A stretch of DNA of 36,643 nucleotides from JANPJV01 sp031425695 (GCA_031425695.1 JANPJV010000144.1:1-36643), one strand, 5' to 3'; positions 28,270 to 36,560 are shown, counted from the stretch's first letter. Translations and numbers: made by a program. Notes: generated from the letters alone by a model not told the origin.

Positions 28270-29019
28270 CTATAACGCGCACACCGGCGCCAGCCAGTGC
28301 ATGTCGATCAGCCAGCTGCAGCCAATGGCGGATTCGTAGATGAAAGTCTTCCCGCGCAGCAACACGCTGCGGCGACGACGGCGCGGCGCCTCGGTCACCT
28401 GCGGCCGTGGGCGGTCCGGCAGCAGCCCGAGCTTGCGCAATGGATTTTCCGGGTCCAGGTAGCCCTCTACGTACTCCTGGGGCACCGGCTTGCAGACTGC
28501 CGGGACGCCAATCGCGACATGGCCTGGCGGGACATTGCGCGTGACTACCGCATTGGCGCCGACGATAGAGAAATCGCCGATGGTGACCGGCCCAATCACC
28601 TTGGAACCCACGCCGAGACGGGTGACGTTGCCGATCACCGGCGTGCCCATGCCCTTGCTGTTGGCTGCATGCACGAGGCATACACCGCAGTTGATCGTGC
28701 AATCGTCGCCGATGACCACGCCGTCTGCGACCACGATCCCGAACCACGTATGGATGTGCAGGCGCTTGCCGACGATCGCGCCGATGCGCAGGTCAACGCC
28801 GCTCAACGCCGACACCGCCAGTTTGGCGATCGCATAGCAGGCACGCAGCAGAAAGCCGATCACCGGGATGCGTACACCGAGCGCCCAGCGCCCGTATCGG
28901 TAGTTGGCCATCACCCAGAAGCCTGGGCTCTTCAGCGGTGAAAGCCGGCCCACCGGCTCTTCCGCGTACCGGTAGAACTGCCACTCTTCCTTGAGTACCT
29001 GCCAGAGGCTCGTCCGCAT
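28270..29019 (-). CDS. Left-handed beta-helix acyltransferase, CysE-like fold
   Basis: This 249-residue protein has an N-terminal helical region, then hexapeptide repeats (about 78-175: IGAIVGKRLHIHTWFG, VVIGDDCTINCGVCL, VIGPVTIGDFSIVGANAVV, VPPGHVAIGVPA) and a basic C-terminal tail. It resembles serine O-acetyltransferases and polysaccharide O-acetyltransferases. The Asp-His pair that CysE carries before the first GVVIGE is replaced here by His90-Thr91, so classical serine acetyltransferase activity is doubtful. I infer another acyl acceptor, perhaps a sugar. ATG 29019 is the only sensible start. It may form a unit with the nucleotidase gene downstream. Confidence 0.8.
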   Translation of the reverse strand: MRTSLWQVLKEEWQFYRYAEEPVGRLSPLKSPGFWVMANYRYGRWALGVRIPVIGFLLRACYAIAKLAVSALSGVDLRIGAIVGKRLHIHTWFGIVVADGVVIGDDCTINCGVCLVHAANSKGMGTPVIGNVTRLGVGSKVIGPVTIGDFSIVGANAVVTRNVPPGHVAIGVPAVCKPVPQEYVEGYLDPENPLRKLGLLPDRPRPQVTEAPRRRRRSVLLRGKTFIYESAIGCSWLIDMHWLAPVCAL

Positions 29020-29116
29020 AGCTCAGTCATGGTGGTCGCCAGCGCACCAAGAATGAGCAAATGAACGTCAGCGCGACGTGTTGGCGAAGCGCCGCGTGCG
29101 GCGCTCCGATGCGCGG

Positions 29117-29656
29117 CTAGAACGGGATATCGTCCTCGAAATCATCCGCCGGCGGCGCTTCGCGGCGCGGTTCAGGGCGCCCGCCACCACCAGCGGACTG
29201 CGGGCGCGGAGCGCGCGACGGCGCGGCGGAGCGCTCGGAACGCTCGCCACCACCACTGCGCTCGGCGCGCTCGCCGCCACCACGCTCGCCGCCACCACGA
29301 TCGCCACCGCCCTCACCGCCCGCGCCCCCGAGCAACTGCATCTCGTTGGCGACGATATCGAATGAATAGCGCTCGACGCCGTCCTTGTCGGTGTATTTGT
29401 CGCTGCGAATCGAGCCTTCGATGTAGACCTGCTTGCCTTTGCGCAGGTACTCGCCGGCGATCTCAGCCAGGCGGCCGAACATCTTGATGCGATGCCATTC
29501 CGTGCGTTCCTGGTTTTCGCCGGTCTGCTTGTCCTTCCAGCTCTCGCTGGTGGCGATACTGAAGGTAGTAATCGCACCGCCGTTGGCGGTGTAGCGGGTT
29601 TCCGGGTCCTTGCCAAGATTGCCGAGCAGGATGACTTTATTGACGCCGCGTGCCAT
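29117..29656 (-). CDS. ssb: Single-stranded DNA-binding protein
   Basis: This 179-residue SSB has an OB-fold in residues 1-110 (VNKVILLGNLGKDPE, ITTFSIATSESWKD, TEWHRIKMFGRLAEIAGEYL, KQVYIEGSIRSDKY). A Gly/Arg/Glu-rich linker with repeated GGGER units follows, and then the acidic tip DDFEDDIPF that recruits repair and replication proteins. AAGGAAG precedes the ATG at good spacing; upstream codons in frame lack SSB similarity. It is divergent from ispB. It is not next to uvrA, its common partner in other Gammaproteobacteria. Confidence 0.97.
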   Translation of the reverse strand: MARGVNKVILLGNLGKDPETRYTANGGAITTFSIATSESWKDKQTGENQERTEWHRIKMFGRLAEIAGEYLRKGKQVYIEGSIRSDKYTDKDGVERYSFDIVANEMQLLGGAGGEGGGDRGGGERGGGERAERSGGGERSERSAAPSRAPRPQSAGGGGRPEPRREAPPADDFEDDIPF

Positions 29657-29845
29657 GGGTGGCTTCCTTGATGCTGCAGGAGATGATGGATCGCAGAATA
29701 GAGCACGGGGGGGCGGCGGACTACGAGCGCGTATCTGAAGCGCGGGTAGGAGACGGATGTGGGTAGCGGTGGGAATTTTCCGATTGGCTGCGTGCCTGAC
29801 ATGGGTGCGACCGCGGTCACACGCGTGTGCCAAACGCCCCGTGGC

Positions 29846-29851
29846 TATACT
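29846..29851 (+). promoter_or_regulatory. Possible -10 box very close to the ispB start
   Basis: TATACT lies only 8 bases before the ispB ATG, in the sequence GTGGCTATACTGCCGG. If it is the sigma-70 -10 box, transcription would begin at or next to the start codon and the mRNA would be nearly leaderless. No ribosome site is visible between it and the ATG, which agrees. No clear -35 box is seen. Confidence 0.4.
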
Positions 29852-29859
29852 GCCGGCCA

Positions 29860-30888
29860 ATGAGTGTCCCCGTGCAGAACATTCCGCCGCTCGAACCCGC
29901 TGCCGAGGTTGCCCGACGCTTTGCGGACGTGCAGCGGCTGGCTGCGCCGGACATGGCGCGTGTGGATGCGCTGATCAGGAGCGAGCTGCATTCGGATGTC
30001 GTGCTGATCAACCAGATTGGGGCGCACATCATCGGCGCCGGCGGCAAGCGGTTGCGTCCCTTGCTGGTGCTGCTCGCCGGACGCGCCTGCGCGCTCGGCG
30101 ACGGGGATGCGGCGTGCGTACGCCTGGCGGCGATCGTCGAGTTCATCCACACGGCGACCCTGCTGCACGACGACGTGGTCGACGAATCTGGCCTGCGCCG
30201 AGGGCGCAAGACGGCAAACGCGCTGTGGGGCAACGCGGCAAGCGTGCTGGTCGGCGATTTCCTGTACTCACGTGCTTTCCAGATGATGGTCGGCCTCGAG
30301 CGCATGGCGGTGATGCAGGTGCTAGCCGACACCACCAACGCGATCGCCGAGGGCGAGGTCCTGCAGTTGCTCAACATGGGCGATCCGGACCTGTCGGAGG
30401 CGCGCTACTTCGACGTCATCCGGCGCAAGACCGCGGTCCTGTTCGCAGCCGCCTGCCGGCTCGGCGCAATTGCAGCGCAGCAGCCGACAGCGATTGCCGA
30501 CGCGATGCATGCCTATGGCATGGCGCTCGGCATCGCGTTCCAGATTGCCGATGACGTGCTCGACTACGCCGGCGACGCCAGCCGCATCGGCAAGCATCTC
30601 GGCGACGATCTCGCCGAAGGCAAGGCCACCCTGCCCTTGATCATTGCCCAGCGTCGCGCCACGGCAGCGCAGGTGGAAACGATCCGCAGCGCGATTCGCG
30701 AGGGCCGGCGCGAAGCCCTGCCCCAGATCATCGACGCCATCCGCGACACCGATGCCCTGCAACAGAGCCTGGAGCAGGCACGCGGGTACGCCGAGGACGC
30801 CCGCCGTTTCCTGCGTGTCCTGCCGGCATCACCGTGGCGCGAGGCGCTGGAAGCGCTCGCCGACTACGCGGTGACGCGGGCAAGCTAG
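29860..30888 (+). CDS. ispB: Polyprenyl (octaprenyl-type) diphosphate synthase
   Basis: This 342-residue trans-prenyltransferase makes the long isoprenoid side chain of ubiquinone. It shows GKRLRPLLVLL, the first Asp-rich motif LLHDDVVDES, a KTAVLFAAACRLGA segment and the second Asp-rich motif QIADDVLDYAGD. Length fits IspB. ATG 29860 gives the family-like N-terminus; a frame start 11 codons upstream would lie within the promoter. It is divergent from ssb rather than from rplU-rpmA, the usual neighbour in Gammaproteobacteria. The exact chain length of the product cannot be read from the sequence. Confidence 0.93.
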   Translation: MSVPVQNIPPLEPAAEVARRFADVQRLAAPDMARVDALIRSELHSDVVLINQIGAHIIGAGGKRLRPLLVLLAGRACALGDGDAACVRLAAIVEFIHTATLLHDDVVDESGLRRGRKTANALWGNAASVLVGDFLYSRAFQMMVGLERMAVMQVLADTTNAIAEGEVLQLLNMGDPDLSEARYFDVIRRKTAVLFAAACRLGAIAAQQPTAIADAMHAYGMALGIAFQIADDVLDYAGDASRIGKHLGDDLAEGKATLPLIIAQRRATAAQVETIRSAIREGRREALPQIIDAIRDTDALQQSLEQARGYAEDARRFLRVLPASPWREALEALADYAVTRAS

Positions 30889-31097
30889 GTGCTCGTCACA
30901 CGCTGCTCCCGCAGCGCGTGCGGTGAAATTGGTACTTTTTGTCCCGCGCCGCCGAGAAAGGCGCCGGGGTAGCGTTTCCAAACATTCCTTAAGTTGCAAT
31001 GTGTTTGAAGCGCGTCGCATCTTCGCAACATCAGTGATGCAGCGTGCGCTTTCCGGCCATCGGGACGCATCCACCCGGCCAAGAGACCTCGGCGCAC

Positions 31098-32102
31098 ATG
31101 CGAAAGATTGCCCCTCCTTTGGTGATGTCTGTCCGGATGCTCGTGGCTGCGGGGTTGCTCGCGCTGGCAGCTTGCTCGGATCCTGATCCGGCCAAGGAAT
31201 CCGCCGCACCGGCGGGACCGGCTACCGCTCCAGCGGCCGCGCCCGCGCCGGTCAAGACCGACTGGGTCGCTGACGCGCGCCTGGCGCTGAAGGAAGGTCG
31301 GCTGATCGCGCCCGCCGGGAACAATGCGGTCGAGATCTATCTCAGCGTGGCTGCCGATGACCCGCGCCGAACAGCGGCGCAGCAGGCCTTGTTGGAATTG
31401 CTTTCTCCCGCCGCCGGCGTCATCGAAAACACGATCCAGAAAGCACAACTCGACGAGGCTGCGCGCGAGCTCGGACTGCTCGAGCGCATGGGTGCGAGTG
31501 AGATCACCCTGAGCCCATTGCGTGCGCAGCTCGCGGCGGCTCGCAAGAAACTTGCCGATGAGGCCGCTGCAAAAGTTGCCGCTGAAGCTGCCGCCGCAGC
31601 CGCTGCCGCGGCCCCACCACCGGTTGCAGCGCGGCCTACGCCACCTGTGGCCGTTGCGCCGGCGCCGGTGCCGGCACCACCAGCCAGCACCAGCACTCCG
31701 CCGCGCACGGAACCGGCCAGCACACGGCCGTCACCGCCAACAGCCACAACACCTGCACCCACGCCAGCCACCGAGACGGATCGGCCCCCGCCGACACCGA
31801 TCCCTGCGCCTGCGAGCAGCGGTGAAGTTCGGGAGGCCCGCCAGATCGCCGACGCAGCACCCGTCTATCCACCGCAGGCAGCACGTCGCAAGCTCGAAGG
31901 CTCAGTCGAGCTCGAGTTCACCGTCGGGGCCAATGGCGCTTTGAGCGATATCCGCGTGGTACGCAGCAACCCACCCAACATCTTTGATCGCGAAGCCATC
32001 CGCGCCGCCCAACGCTGGCGCTTCAGCCCACGCACCGAGGGCGGCGTTCCGGTCAGCTCGAAAGTCCGCAAGACCTTGAATTTCAGGTTGCGGGCGAGCT
32101 AA
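31098..32102 (+). CDS. TonB C-terminal domain lipoprotein
   Basis: This 334-residue protein has a lipoprotein signal peptide, MRKIAPPLVMSVRMLVAAG then LLALAAC, with the lipobox cysteine at residue 26 followed by Ser-Asp. A helical region (about 50-165) and a long Ala/Pro/Thr-rich stretch (about 170-250) follow. The last 85 residues are a TonB C-terminal domain (PVYPPQAARRKLEGSVELEF, then VVRSNPPNIFDREAIRAAQRWRF). Ordinary TonB is anchored by an uncleaved membrane helix, so a lipid anchor is unusual. The +2 Ser would favour outer-membrane sorting. It faces a TonB-dependent receptor gene tail to tail. A longer frame exists upstream, but this start is the only one giving a signal peptide at the N-terminus. 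Confidence 0.82.
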   Translation: MRKIAPPLVMSVRMLVAAGLLALAACSDPDPAKESAAPAGPATAPAAAPAPVKTDWVADARLALKEGRLIAPAGNNAVEIYLSVAADDPRRTAAQQALLELLSPAAGVIENTIQKAQLDEAARELGLLERMGASEITLSPLRAQLAAARKKLADEAAAKVAAEAAAAAAAAAPPPVAARPTPPVAVAPAPVPAPPASTSTPPRTEPASTRPSPPTATTPAPTPATETDRPPPTPIPAPASSGEVREARQIADAAPVYPPQAARRKLEGSVELEFTVGANGALSDIRVVRSNPPNIFDREAIRAAQRWRFSPRTEGGVPVSSKVRKTLNFRLRAS

Positions 32103-32123
32103 GGCCGGGAGCGGGTTCTAGCT

Positions 32124-32158
32124 GCTCCCCTCTCCCTGGAAGCGTGGGAGAGGGGAGC
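32124..32158. terminator. Perfect 13-bp hairpin between convergent genes
   Basis: GCTCCCCTCTCCC (32124-32136) pairs exactly with GGGAGAGGGGAGC (32146-32158) around a 9-nt loop. It lies between the tails of the TonB-like and receptor genes. An A run, not a T run, follows on the plus strand, and the minus-strand T run comes before the stem. It probably protects or ends both messages, but it is not a textbook intrinsic terminator on either strand. Confidence 0.5.
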
Positions 32159-32167
32159 AAAAAGCCA

Positions 32168-34405
32168 CTAGAAGCTCGCCTTGAACTCCACGCCCCAGAT
32201 GCGGGGTTCGTTCAAGAAGCCGGTCAGGTTGTTGAAGTCGATGCCGCCGACGATGACTTCCTCATCGGTGATATTGCGGCCGAAGGCGGCGATCTCGTAG
32301 GCGCCGTAGTTCCAGTTGTAGCCGACGCGCAGGCCGCCTTCGAGCAAAGATTCGCCGCGGAATTCGGTCGACTCGTAGAGGAAGAAATTGACCTCGCCGC
32401 GGTAGGCCCAATCGGTGTAGATAAAGAACTCGCCGGCGCCCATCGGGATGCCGTAGCGCGCGGTGACGTTGGTGATCCACTTGGGCGCATTCGGCAGTGA
32501 GTTGCCGTCGATGAGCACGGTGCCGGTCACCGGGCCTCGTGGGTCGAGCACCGTGCAGCCGCCGCCGCAAGGGGCGATCGCGAGGCCGGGATCGTTGATC
32601 TCGGTGTCGTTGTAGCTGGCGCCGAAGGTCACCAGCAGTTCGTCGGTGAGATAGGCGTCGAGATCGACCTCGAAGCCCTGCCCGATCGTCTGGTTGGCAT
32701 TGATCAGGGTGTTGAAATTGGCGTTACCGCCAACTGCGGTCAGTTGCTGGTCATCGACTTCGTAGCGAAACACGGAGAAGCCCATGCGCGCGCGGTTCTC
32801 GACCAACTCGGTCTTGATGCCGGCCTCGTAGGACAGCACGGTTTCCGAGTCGGCGATGGAGACGACATCGCCAAACAGCACGCGGCCCTGGATGGCCGGG
32901 GCGCGGAAACCGCGGGCGACGCGGGCGTAGACGTTGGTCGCATCGGACAAGGTCCAGACCCCGGACAGGTCCCACGAGACATCACTGTCGCTGGTGCTGA
33001 CGAAAATCGGGTCGAGCGGGCCGACGCCGAGGAAGGCCAGCGGCGATTGGAAGCGTTCAGCGACGAAGTCCTTCTCGTCCTTGGTGTAGCGCACGCCGCC
33101 GCGCAGTACGAAGCTGTCGCTGAAGGCGTACTCGCCTGACGCGTAGGCCGCCCAGGCCTCATTCTGCTGGCGTTGTTGGGCGGAGCCGTTTTCGGAGTTG
33201 TCGTCGAGCGGGTCGTAGCTGAAGCTGTCGATGGTGATGTCTTCGTCGAACCAGAACAGGCCGGCCTGCCAGTCGAAAGCGCCCCATTCGTTCGATTCCA
33301 GGCGGAACTCCTGGGTGAACTGCGAGTGATCGGGCAGGCCGTCAGCCGATTGCGCCGTAAATGGGATCACGCCAGGGCCGCTCGGCGGCGCGAATACCGC
33401 CCCAAAGCCGCCATCGATGTCGCCGCCGGAATAGCTCTCGGCGCTCTCGTAGCCGGTGATCGAATACAGCGTGACCGATCCGAGATCAAAGCTCAGGCGC
33501 GCGCTGGCGCCCTCGCTGTCGACTTCCTGGGCATTGAAGCCGTCGTGGCTGAACTCGTAGCGGTTGAAGCCCGGACGCAGGTTGTTGGTGCCGCGCGTGA
33601 TCGCGTTCGCCTGAAAAACGCGCGCGGAGCCATCGAGGCTGCGCGCGTGCACGTTGAACAGCGCCTCGACCGTGTCGCGCTCGACCAGCAACTGAGCGCG
33701 CACTGCCGCTTCGCGATAGCCCTCGAGCTCGTCCTCGGGCCCATCGACGGTGTTCTCGACATAGTTGTCGCGACGCTGGTAGAGGCCGGAAATGCGCGCC
33801 GAAATACCGTCACCGAGCGCGCCGCCCACGGCGCCTTCGAAGTTGGTCGTGCCGAAGCGGCCGAAGCCGATCTGCGCATAGCCATCGGCCGTCTGCGAAG
33901 GCCGGCGCGAGTCGAACTTGAGCACACCGGCCGGCGTGTTGCGCCCGAACAGCGTGCCTTGCGGTCCACGCAGCAGCTCGACCTGGTCGGTATCGAAGAC
34001 TGGGAAACCCTTCAGGATCGGATTTTCCTGGACGACGTCGTCGAACACCAGCGAGACCGGCTGCGAGGCATTGAGGTCGAAATCGGTGTTGCCGAGGCCA
34101 CGCACATAGAAGCGCGGGAAGGTACGGCCGAACGAGGATTCGATCACCAGGCTCGGCAGGCGAGCGGACAGAAAACGCACGTCCTCGCCACCGGAGCCGA
34201 TGACGTCGAGCTTCTCTTCGGCAACCGTGGTGATCGCGATCGGCACTTTCTGCACGTCCTCTACGCGTCGTTGCGCGGTCACCGTGACCGTTTCCAGGAC
34301 GGAGGGTTCATTTTCCGTTGCCGTCTGAGTAACGGCGACCGGGCTTGCCAGGGCCCCGAGGATGGCAACGAAAAGGCTGGCGCGACGCGAATCATGAGCG
34401 GACAT
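32168..34405 (-). CDS. TonB-dependent outer-membrane receptor
   Basis: This 745-residue receptor has a signal peptide (SLFVAILGALASPVA), then a TonB-box-like region SVLETVTVTAQRR (35-47). The plug domain follows (VPIAITTVAEEKL, FYVRGLGNTDFD, LLRGPQGTLFGRNTPAGVL), then a long beta-barrel ending in WGVEFKASF with a C-terminal Phe. Such receptors import siderophores, cobalamin or carbohydrates using TonB energy; the substrate is not evident. GGAG sits 6 nt before the ATG; the frame is open upstream only to a TTG. The adjacent convergent gene encodes a TonB-domain lipoprotein. Confidence 0.93.
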   Translation of the reverse strand: MSAHDSRRASLFVAILGALASPVAVTQTATENEPSVLETVTVTAQRRVEDVQKVPIAITTVAEEKLDVIGSGGEDVRFLSARLPSLVIESSFGRTFPRFYVRGLGNTDFDLNASQPVSLVFDDVVQENPILKGFPVFDTDQVELLRGPQGTLFGRNTPAGVLKFDSRRPSQTADGYAQIGFGRFGTTNFEGAVGGALGDGISARISGLYQRRDNYVENTVDGPEDELEGYREAAVRAQLLVERDTVEALFNVHARSLDGSARVFQANAITRGTNNLRPGFNRYEFSHDGFNAQEVDSEGASARLSFDLGSVTLYSITGYESAESYSGGDIDGGFGAVFAPPSGPGVIPFTAQSADGLPDHSQFTQEFRLESNEWGAFDWQAGLFWFDEDITIDSFSYDPLDDNSENGSAQQRQQNEAWAAYASGEYAFSDSFVLRGGVRYTKDEKDFVAERFQSPLAFLGVGPLDPIFVSTSDSDVSWDLSGVWTLSDATNVYARVARGFRAPAIQGRVLFGDVVSIADSETVLSYEAGIKTELVENRARMGFSVFRYEVDDQQLTAVGGNANFNTLINANQTIGQGFEVDLDAYLTDELLVTFGASYNDTEINDPGLAIAPCGGGCTVLDPRGPVTGTVLIDGNSLPNAPKWITNVTARYGIPMGAGEFFIYTDWAYRGEVNFFLYESTEFRGESLLEGGLRVGYNWNYGAYEIAAFGRNITDEEVIVGGIDFNNLTGFLNEPRIWGVEFKASF

Positions 34406-34527
34406 GCTGGGCTCCGGCGGTAGGTCGGTATCCCCAACATAGCGCAAAGCTTCACCTGCCAGTCACCGTCAGTTACGCCTTTGCTCTAACTGAGCAGAGG
34501 GAAGTGGCGGCGCGACCTGCCTTTGCT

Positions 34528-35022
34528 TCAACGCCTCGGATCGATCGCCAGGACAGTCAGCTCGAGCTCGCCGGCTGGACGTTCCCAGAGAACGTGATCG
34601 CCGACGCGGGCGCCGAGCAAGGTCTTGGCGAGCGGCGATACCCAGCTGACGCGGCCATTGTCCGGCTCGGCCTCGTCGACACCGACAATCCGATAGCAGT
34701 GGTGTACACCGAGCTCGTCGATGAGTTCGACGGTCGAGCCGAAGCCGACCTGCCCCGCCAGTTGCGTGGCCGGATCGATCGGTATCGCGCTCTCGATGCG
34801 CGCGTGCAACCAGCGCATTTCCTGCCCGATATGGGCACGCCTGGCCAAGGTGTCGAGCGCATGCTCCGGCACCAGCGCGAGGCGCTGCTCGGCATCCGCC
34901 AGCCGCGCCAACAGCCGCGCATGGCCCTGCGGGGTCACGTAGTTCGGATGCGCATCGACGCTGAGCGGTGTCAGCTCCAGCGGCGTCTCAGCTTCGGGTT
35001 CGCGGGTGAATGCGCGGCGCAT
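34528..35022 (-). CDS. GreA/GreB-fold protein with altered tip
   Basis: This 164-residue protein has a Gre-type coiled-coil N-terminus (NYVTPQGHARLLARL, 27-41, to about 80) and the FKBP-like C-terminal Gre domain (GFGSTVELIDE, then GRVSWVSPLAKTLLGARVGD). In GreA and GreB the coiled-coil tip carries a GDxxENAEY-like acidic motif that supports RNA cleavage by RNA polymerase. Here the matching stretch reads RRAHIGQEMRWL, without the Asp/Glu pair. It probably binds RNA polymerase but may not stimulate cleavage. It is divergent from the SUI1 gene with an 88-bp spacer. Earlier in-frame starts would overlap that spacer and promoter. Confidence 0.8.
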   Translation of the reverse strand: MRRAFTREPEAETPLELTPLSVDAHPNYVTPQGHARLLARLADAEQRLALVPEHALDTLARRAHIGQEMRWLHARIESAIPIDPATQLAGQVGFGSTVELIDELGVHHCYRIVGVDEAEPDNGRVSWVSPLAKTLLGARVGDHVLWERPAGELELTVLAIDPRR

Positions 35023-35077
35023 GCATCCTATGATCCGAGCCAGGGCGCACACGCCGCGTGACTGATCCCGGCAATCG

Positions 35078-35083
35078 TAGAAT
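35078..35083 (+). promoter_or_regulatory. Possible -10 box for the SUI1-like gene
   Basis: TAGAAT lies 27 bases before the ATG of the SUI1-like gene, within the 88-bp divergent spacer shared with the Gre-fold gene. No strong -35 is visible at the right distance, so this is tentative. Confidence 0.3.
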
Positions 35084-35110
35084 CGCAGCAACCTTCCAGC
35101 GCCAACGTCC

Positions 35111-35476
35111 ATGTCCTTCGCCAAGCTCGCAGAATTGCTCCATGGATCCGGTTCGGCGCCGCTCTGCGCCGTCTGTGGGCAGCCGCTCGGAAGTTGTGTA
35201 TGCGCGTCCGCGCAGGTGGCGGCGAGTACGTCATCTCAACAACCCGTACGCATCGGACGCGAGACCAAAGGCCGATCTGGCAAGGGCGTGACCGTGATCA
35301 GCGGGCTGGCCTTGCCCGCGACGGAGTTGGAGTCGCTTGCGACCGAGCTCAAGAAGCGCTGCGGCTCCGGTGGAACCGTGCGCGAGGGCGTGATCGAGAT
35401 CCAAGGTGAGCATCGCGATACGCTGGTCGCGGAGCTCAAGCGCCGCGGCATTTCCGCCAAGCGAGCGGGCGGCTAG
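35111..35476 (+). CDS. yciH: SUI1/eIF1-like translation factor, YciH family
   Basis: This 121-residue protein has a short N-terminal cysteine cluster (CAVCGQPLGSCVC, residues 19-31) and a C-terminal SUI1 domain. The domain shows KGVTVISGLALPATELESLA, KKRCGSGGTVREGVIEIQGEH and a final LVAELKRRGISAK. Bacterial YciH homologues resemble eIF1 and have been linked to start-site fidelity or to translation under stress. Length and cysteine pattern fit. The gene stands alone, divergent from the Gre-fold gene; a 170-bp spacer without visible features follows. Confidence 0.92.
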   Translation: MSFAKLAELLHGSGSAPLCAVCGQPLGSCVCASAQVAASTSSQQPVRIGRETKGRSGKGVTVISGLALPATELESLATELKKRCGSGGTVREGVIEIQGEHRDTLVAELKRRGISAKRAGG

Positions 35477-35646
35477 CTTGGCGGTGGCAGCCGAGTTTGA
35501 GTGTTTTGTCGAATTGATCGGGCGCAAGTCGTGATTCGGCCGCTACCTGACTCATCCCGACCCCCGCCGCACGTCATCTGGCGCAAGTGCGGTGCGCCGT
35601 CTGGCACGCATTGCTACACTGTGCGCGCATCTTCCCGGAGCGTCCC

Positions 35647-36099
35647 ATGCGTCACTCGTCCTGGCTGTCGGCTGTTGTGTTGTTGCTATTCGCGAGCTCG
35701 GTACCCGCGCAAGCCAAACCCGAAGATGCGATCAAGTATCGGCAGGCGATCTATCGCGTGATCCTCTGGAACTGGATGCCGCTCAACGCGATGGCGCGCG
35801 GTCGCGTCCCGTTCAATGCGCCCGAGTTCGCCAAGCGCGCCGAGCGCGTCGCGGCACTTTCGACGCAACTGCTTGAAGGGTATCCGGCCGGTTCGCATGA
35901 AGGCGCGCACACCGATGCCAAACCTGAGATCTGGTCGCGCTTCGCCGACTTCAGCGCCAAGATGAAGTCGTTCGAGACTGAATCCGCCAAGCTCTCGGTG
36001 ATCGCCAAGGGCGGCAATGAAGAAGCGATCAAGACCCAGTTCGGCAAGGTTGGCGGCACGTGCAAGGCGTGCCACGACAAGTACAAGATTGACGATTGA
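35647..36099 (+). CDS. Cytochrome c' (class II c-type cytochrome)
   Basis: This 150-residue periplasmic protein has a Sec signal peptide cut after PAQA (residue 23). The mature part is a four-helix bundle typical of cytochromes c'/c556, with the haem-binding CKACH at 139-143 near the C-terminus. The early AIKYRQAIYRVILWNWMPL resembles the first helix of the family. Such proteins carry electrons or bind NO. GGAG lies 6 nt before the ATG. No other redox gene adjoins it. An imperfect inverted repeat (36102-36212) begins just after the stop. Confidence 0.92.
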   Translation: MRHSSWLSAVVLLLFASSVPAQAKPEDAIKYRQAIYRVILWNWMPLNAMARGRVPFNAPEFAKRAERVAALSTQLLEGYPAGSHEGAHTDAKPEIWSRFADFSAKMKSFETESAKLSVIAKGGNEEAIKTQFGKVGGTCKACHDKYKIDD

Positions 36100-36101
36100 A
36101 T

Positions 36102-36212
36102 GTGGAGCGCGGCTTAGTCTGAAGTGCGGCGCTCTGATGTGGAGTACGGCGCTCTGCGCCGCTTTGGATGCCTATCGCGTCGGATAACAAAAGCATCCAG
36201 AGCCGCTCTCCA
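36102..36212. repeat. Imperfect inverted repeat after the cytochrome gene
   Basis: TGGAGCGCGGCT (36102-36113) pairs with AGCCGCTCTCCA (36201-36212) with one mismatch. An inner pair TTGGATGC (36164-36171) and GCATCCAG (36193-36200) is perfect. Two direct GCGGCGCTCTG-like units lie between. This opens the 544-bp non-coding right end and may serve as the 3' hairpin of the cytochrome message. Confidence 0.55.
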
Positions 36213-36255
36213 ACTTGGGGCGTGCGAACCCCACCCGCATCGTCGCGCCCTCGCG

Positions 36256-36560
36256 CGCTCTTGATCTGGCTTTGGTGGGTCTGCGCTGCGCGCGGACGCT
36301 CTTGATTGGCTTTGGTGGGTCTGCGCTGCGCGCGGACGCTCTTGATTGGCTTTGGTGGGTCTGCGCTGCGCGCGGACGCACTTGATCAGGCTTTGGTGGG
36401 TCTGCGCTGCGCGCGGACGCTCTTGATCTGGCTTTGGCGGGTCTGCGCTGCGCGCGGACGCTCTTGATCTGGCTTTGGTGGGTCTGCGCTGCGCGCGGAC
36501 GCACTTGATCTGGCTTTGGTGGGTCTGCGCTGCGCGCGGACGCACTTGATCTGGCTTTCG
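36256..36560. repeat. Tandem array of GTGG-headed REP units
   Basis: Seven near-identical units start at 36275, 36315, 36355, 36396, 36437, 36478 and 36519, with periods of 40, 40, 41, 41, 41 and 41 bases. A partial copy precedes them. Each unit has a GTGG head (GCGG in the fifth), the palindrome GTCTGCGC-TGC-GCGCGGAC and a linker such as TCTTGATCTGGCTTT. The same palindrome occurs as an inverted pair at 5054-5136. Linkers are nearly constant, so this is not a CRISPR array. Confidence 0.9.

Noticed and set aside
32124..32158. Classical intrinsic terminator for either convergent gene
   Set aside because: The stem is perfect, but no T run follows it on either strand, so it is kept only as a hairpin.
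33173..34423. 416-codon plus-strand frame opposite the TonB-dependent receptor
   Set aside because: Antisense shadow with no domain; the receptor frame carries plug and barrel motifs.
36275..36560. CRISPR-like periodic array
   Set aside because: The 40/41-bp units include nearly constant linkers, so there are no unique spacers, and no cas gene is present.
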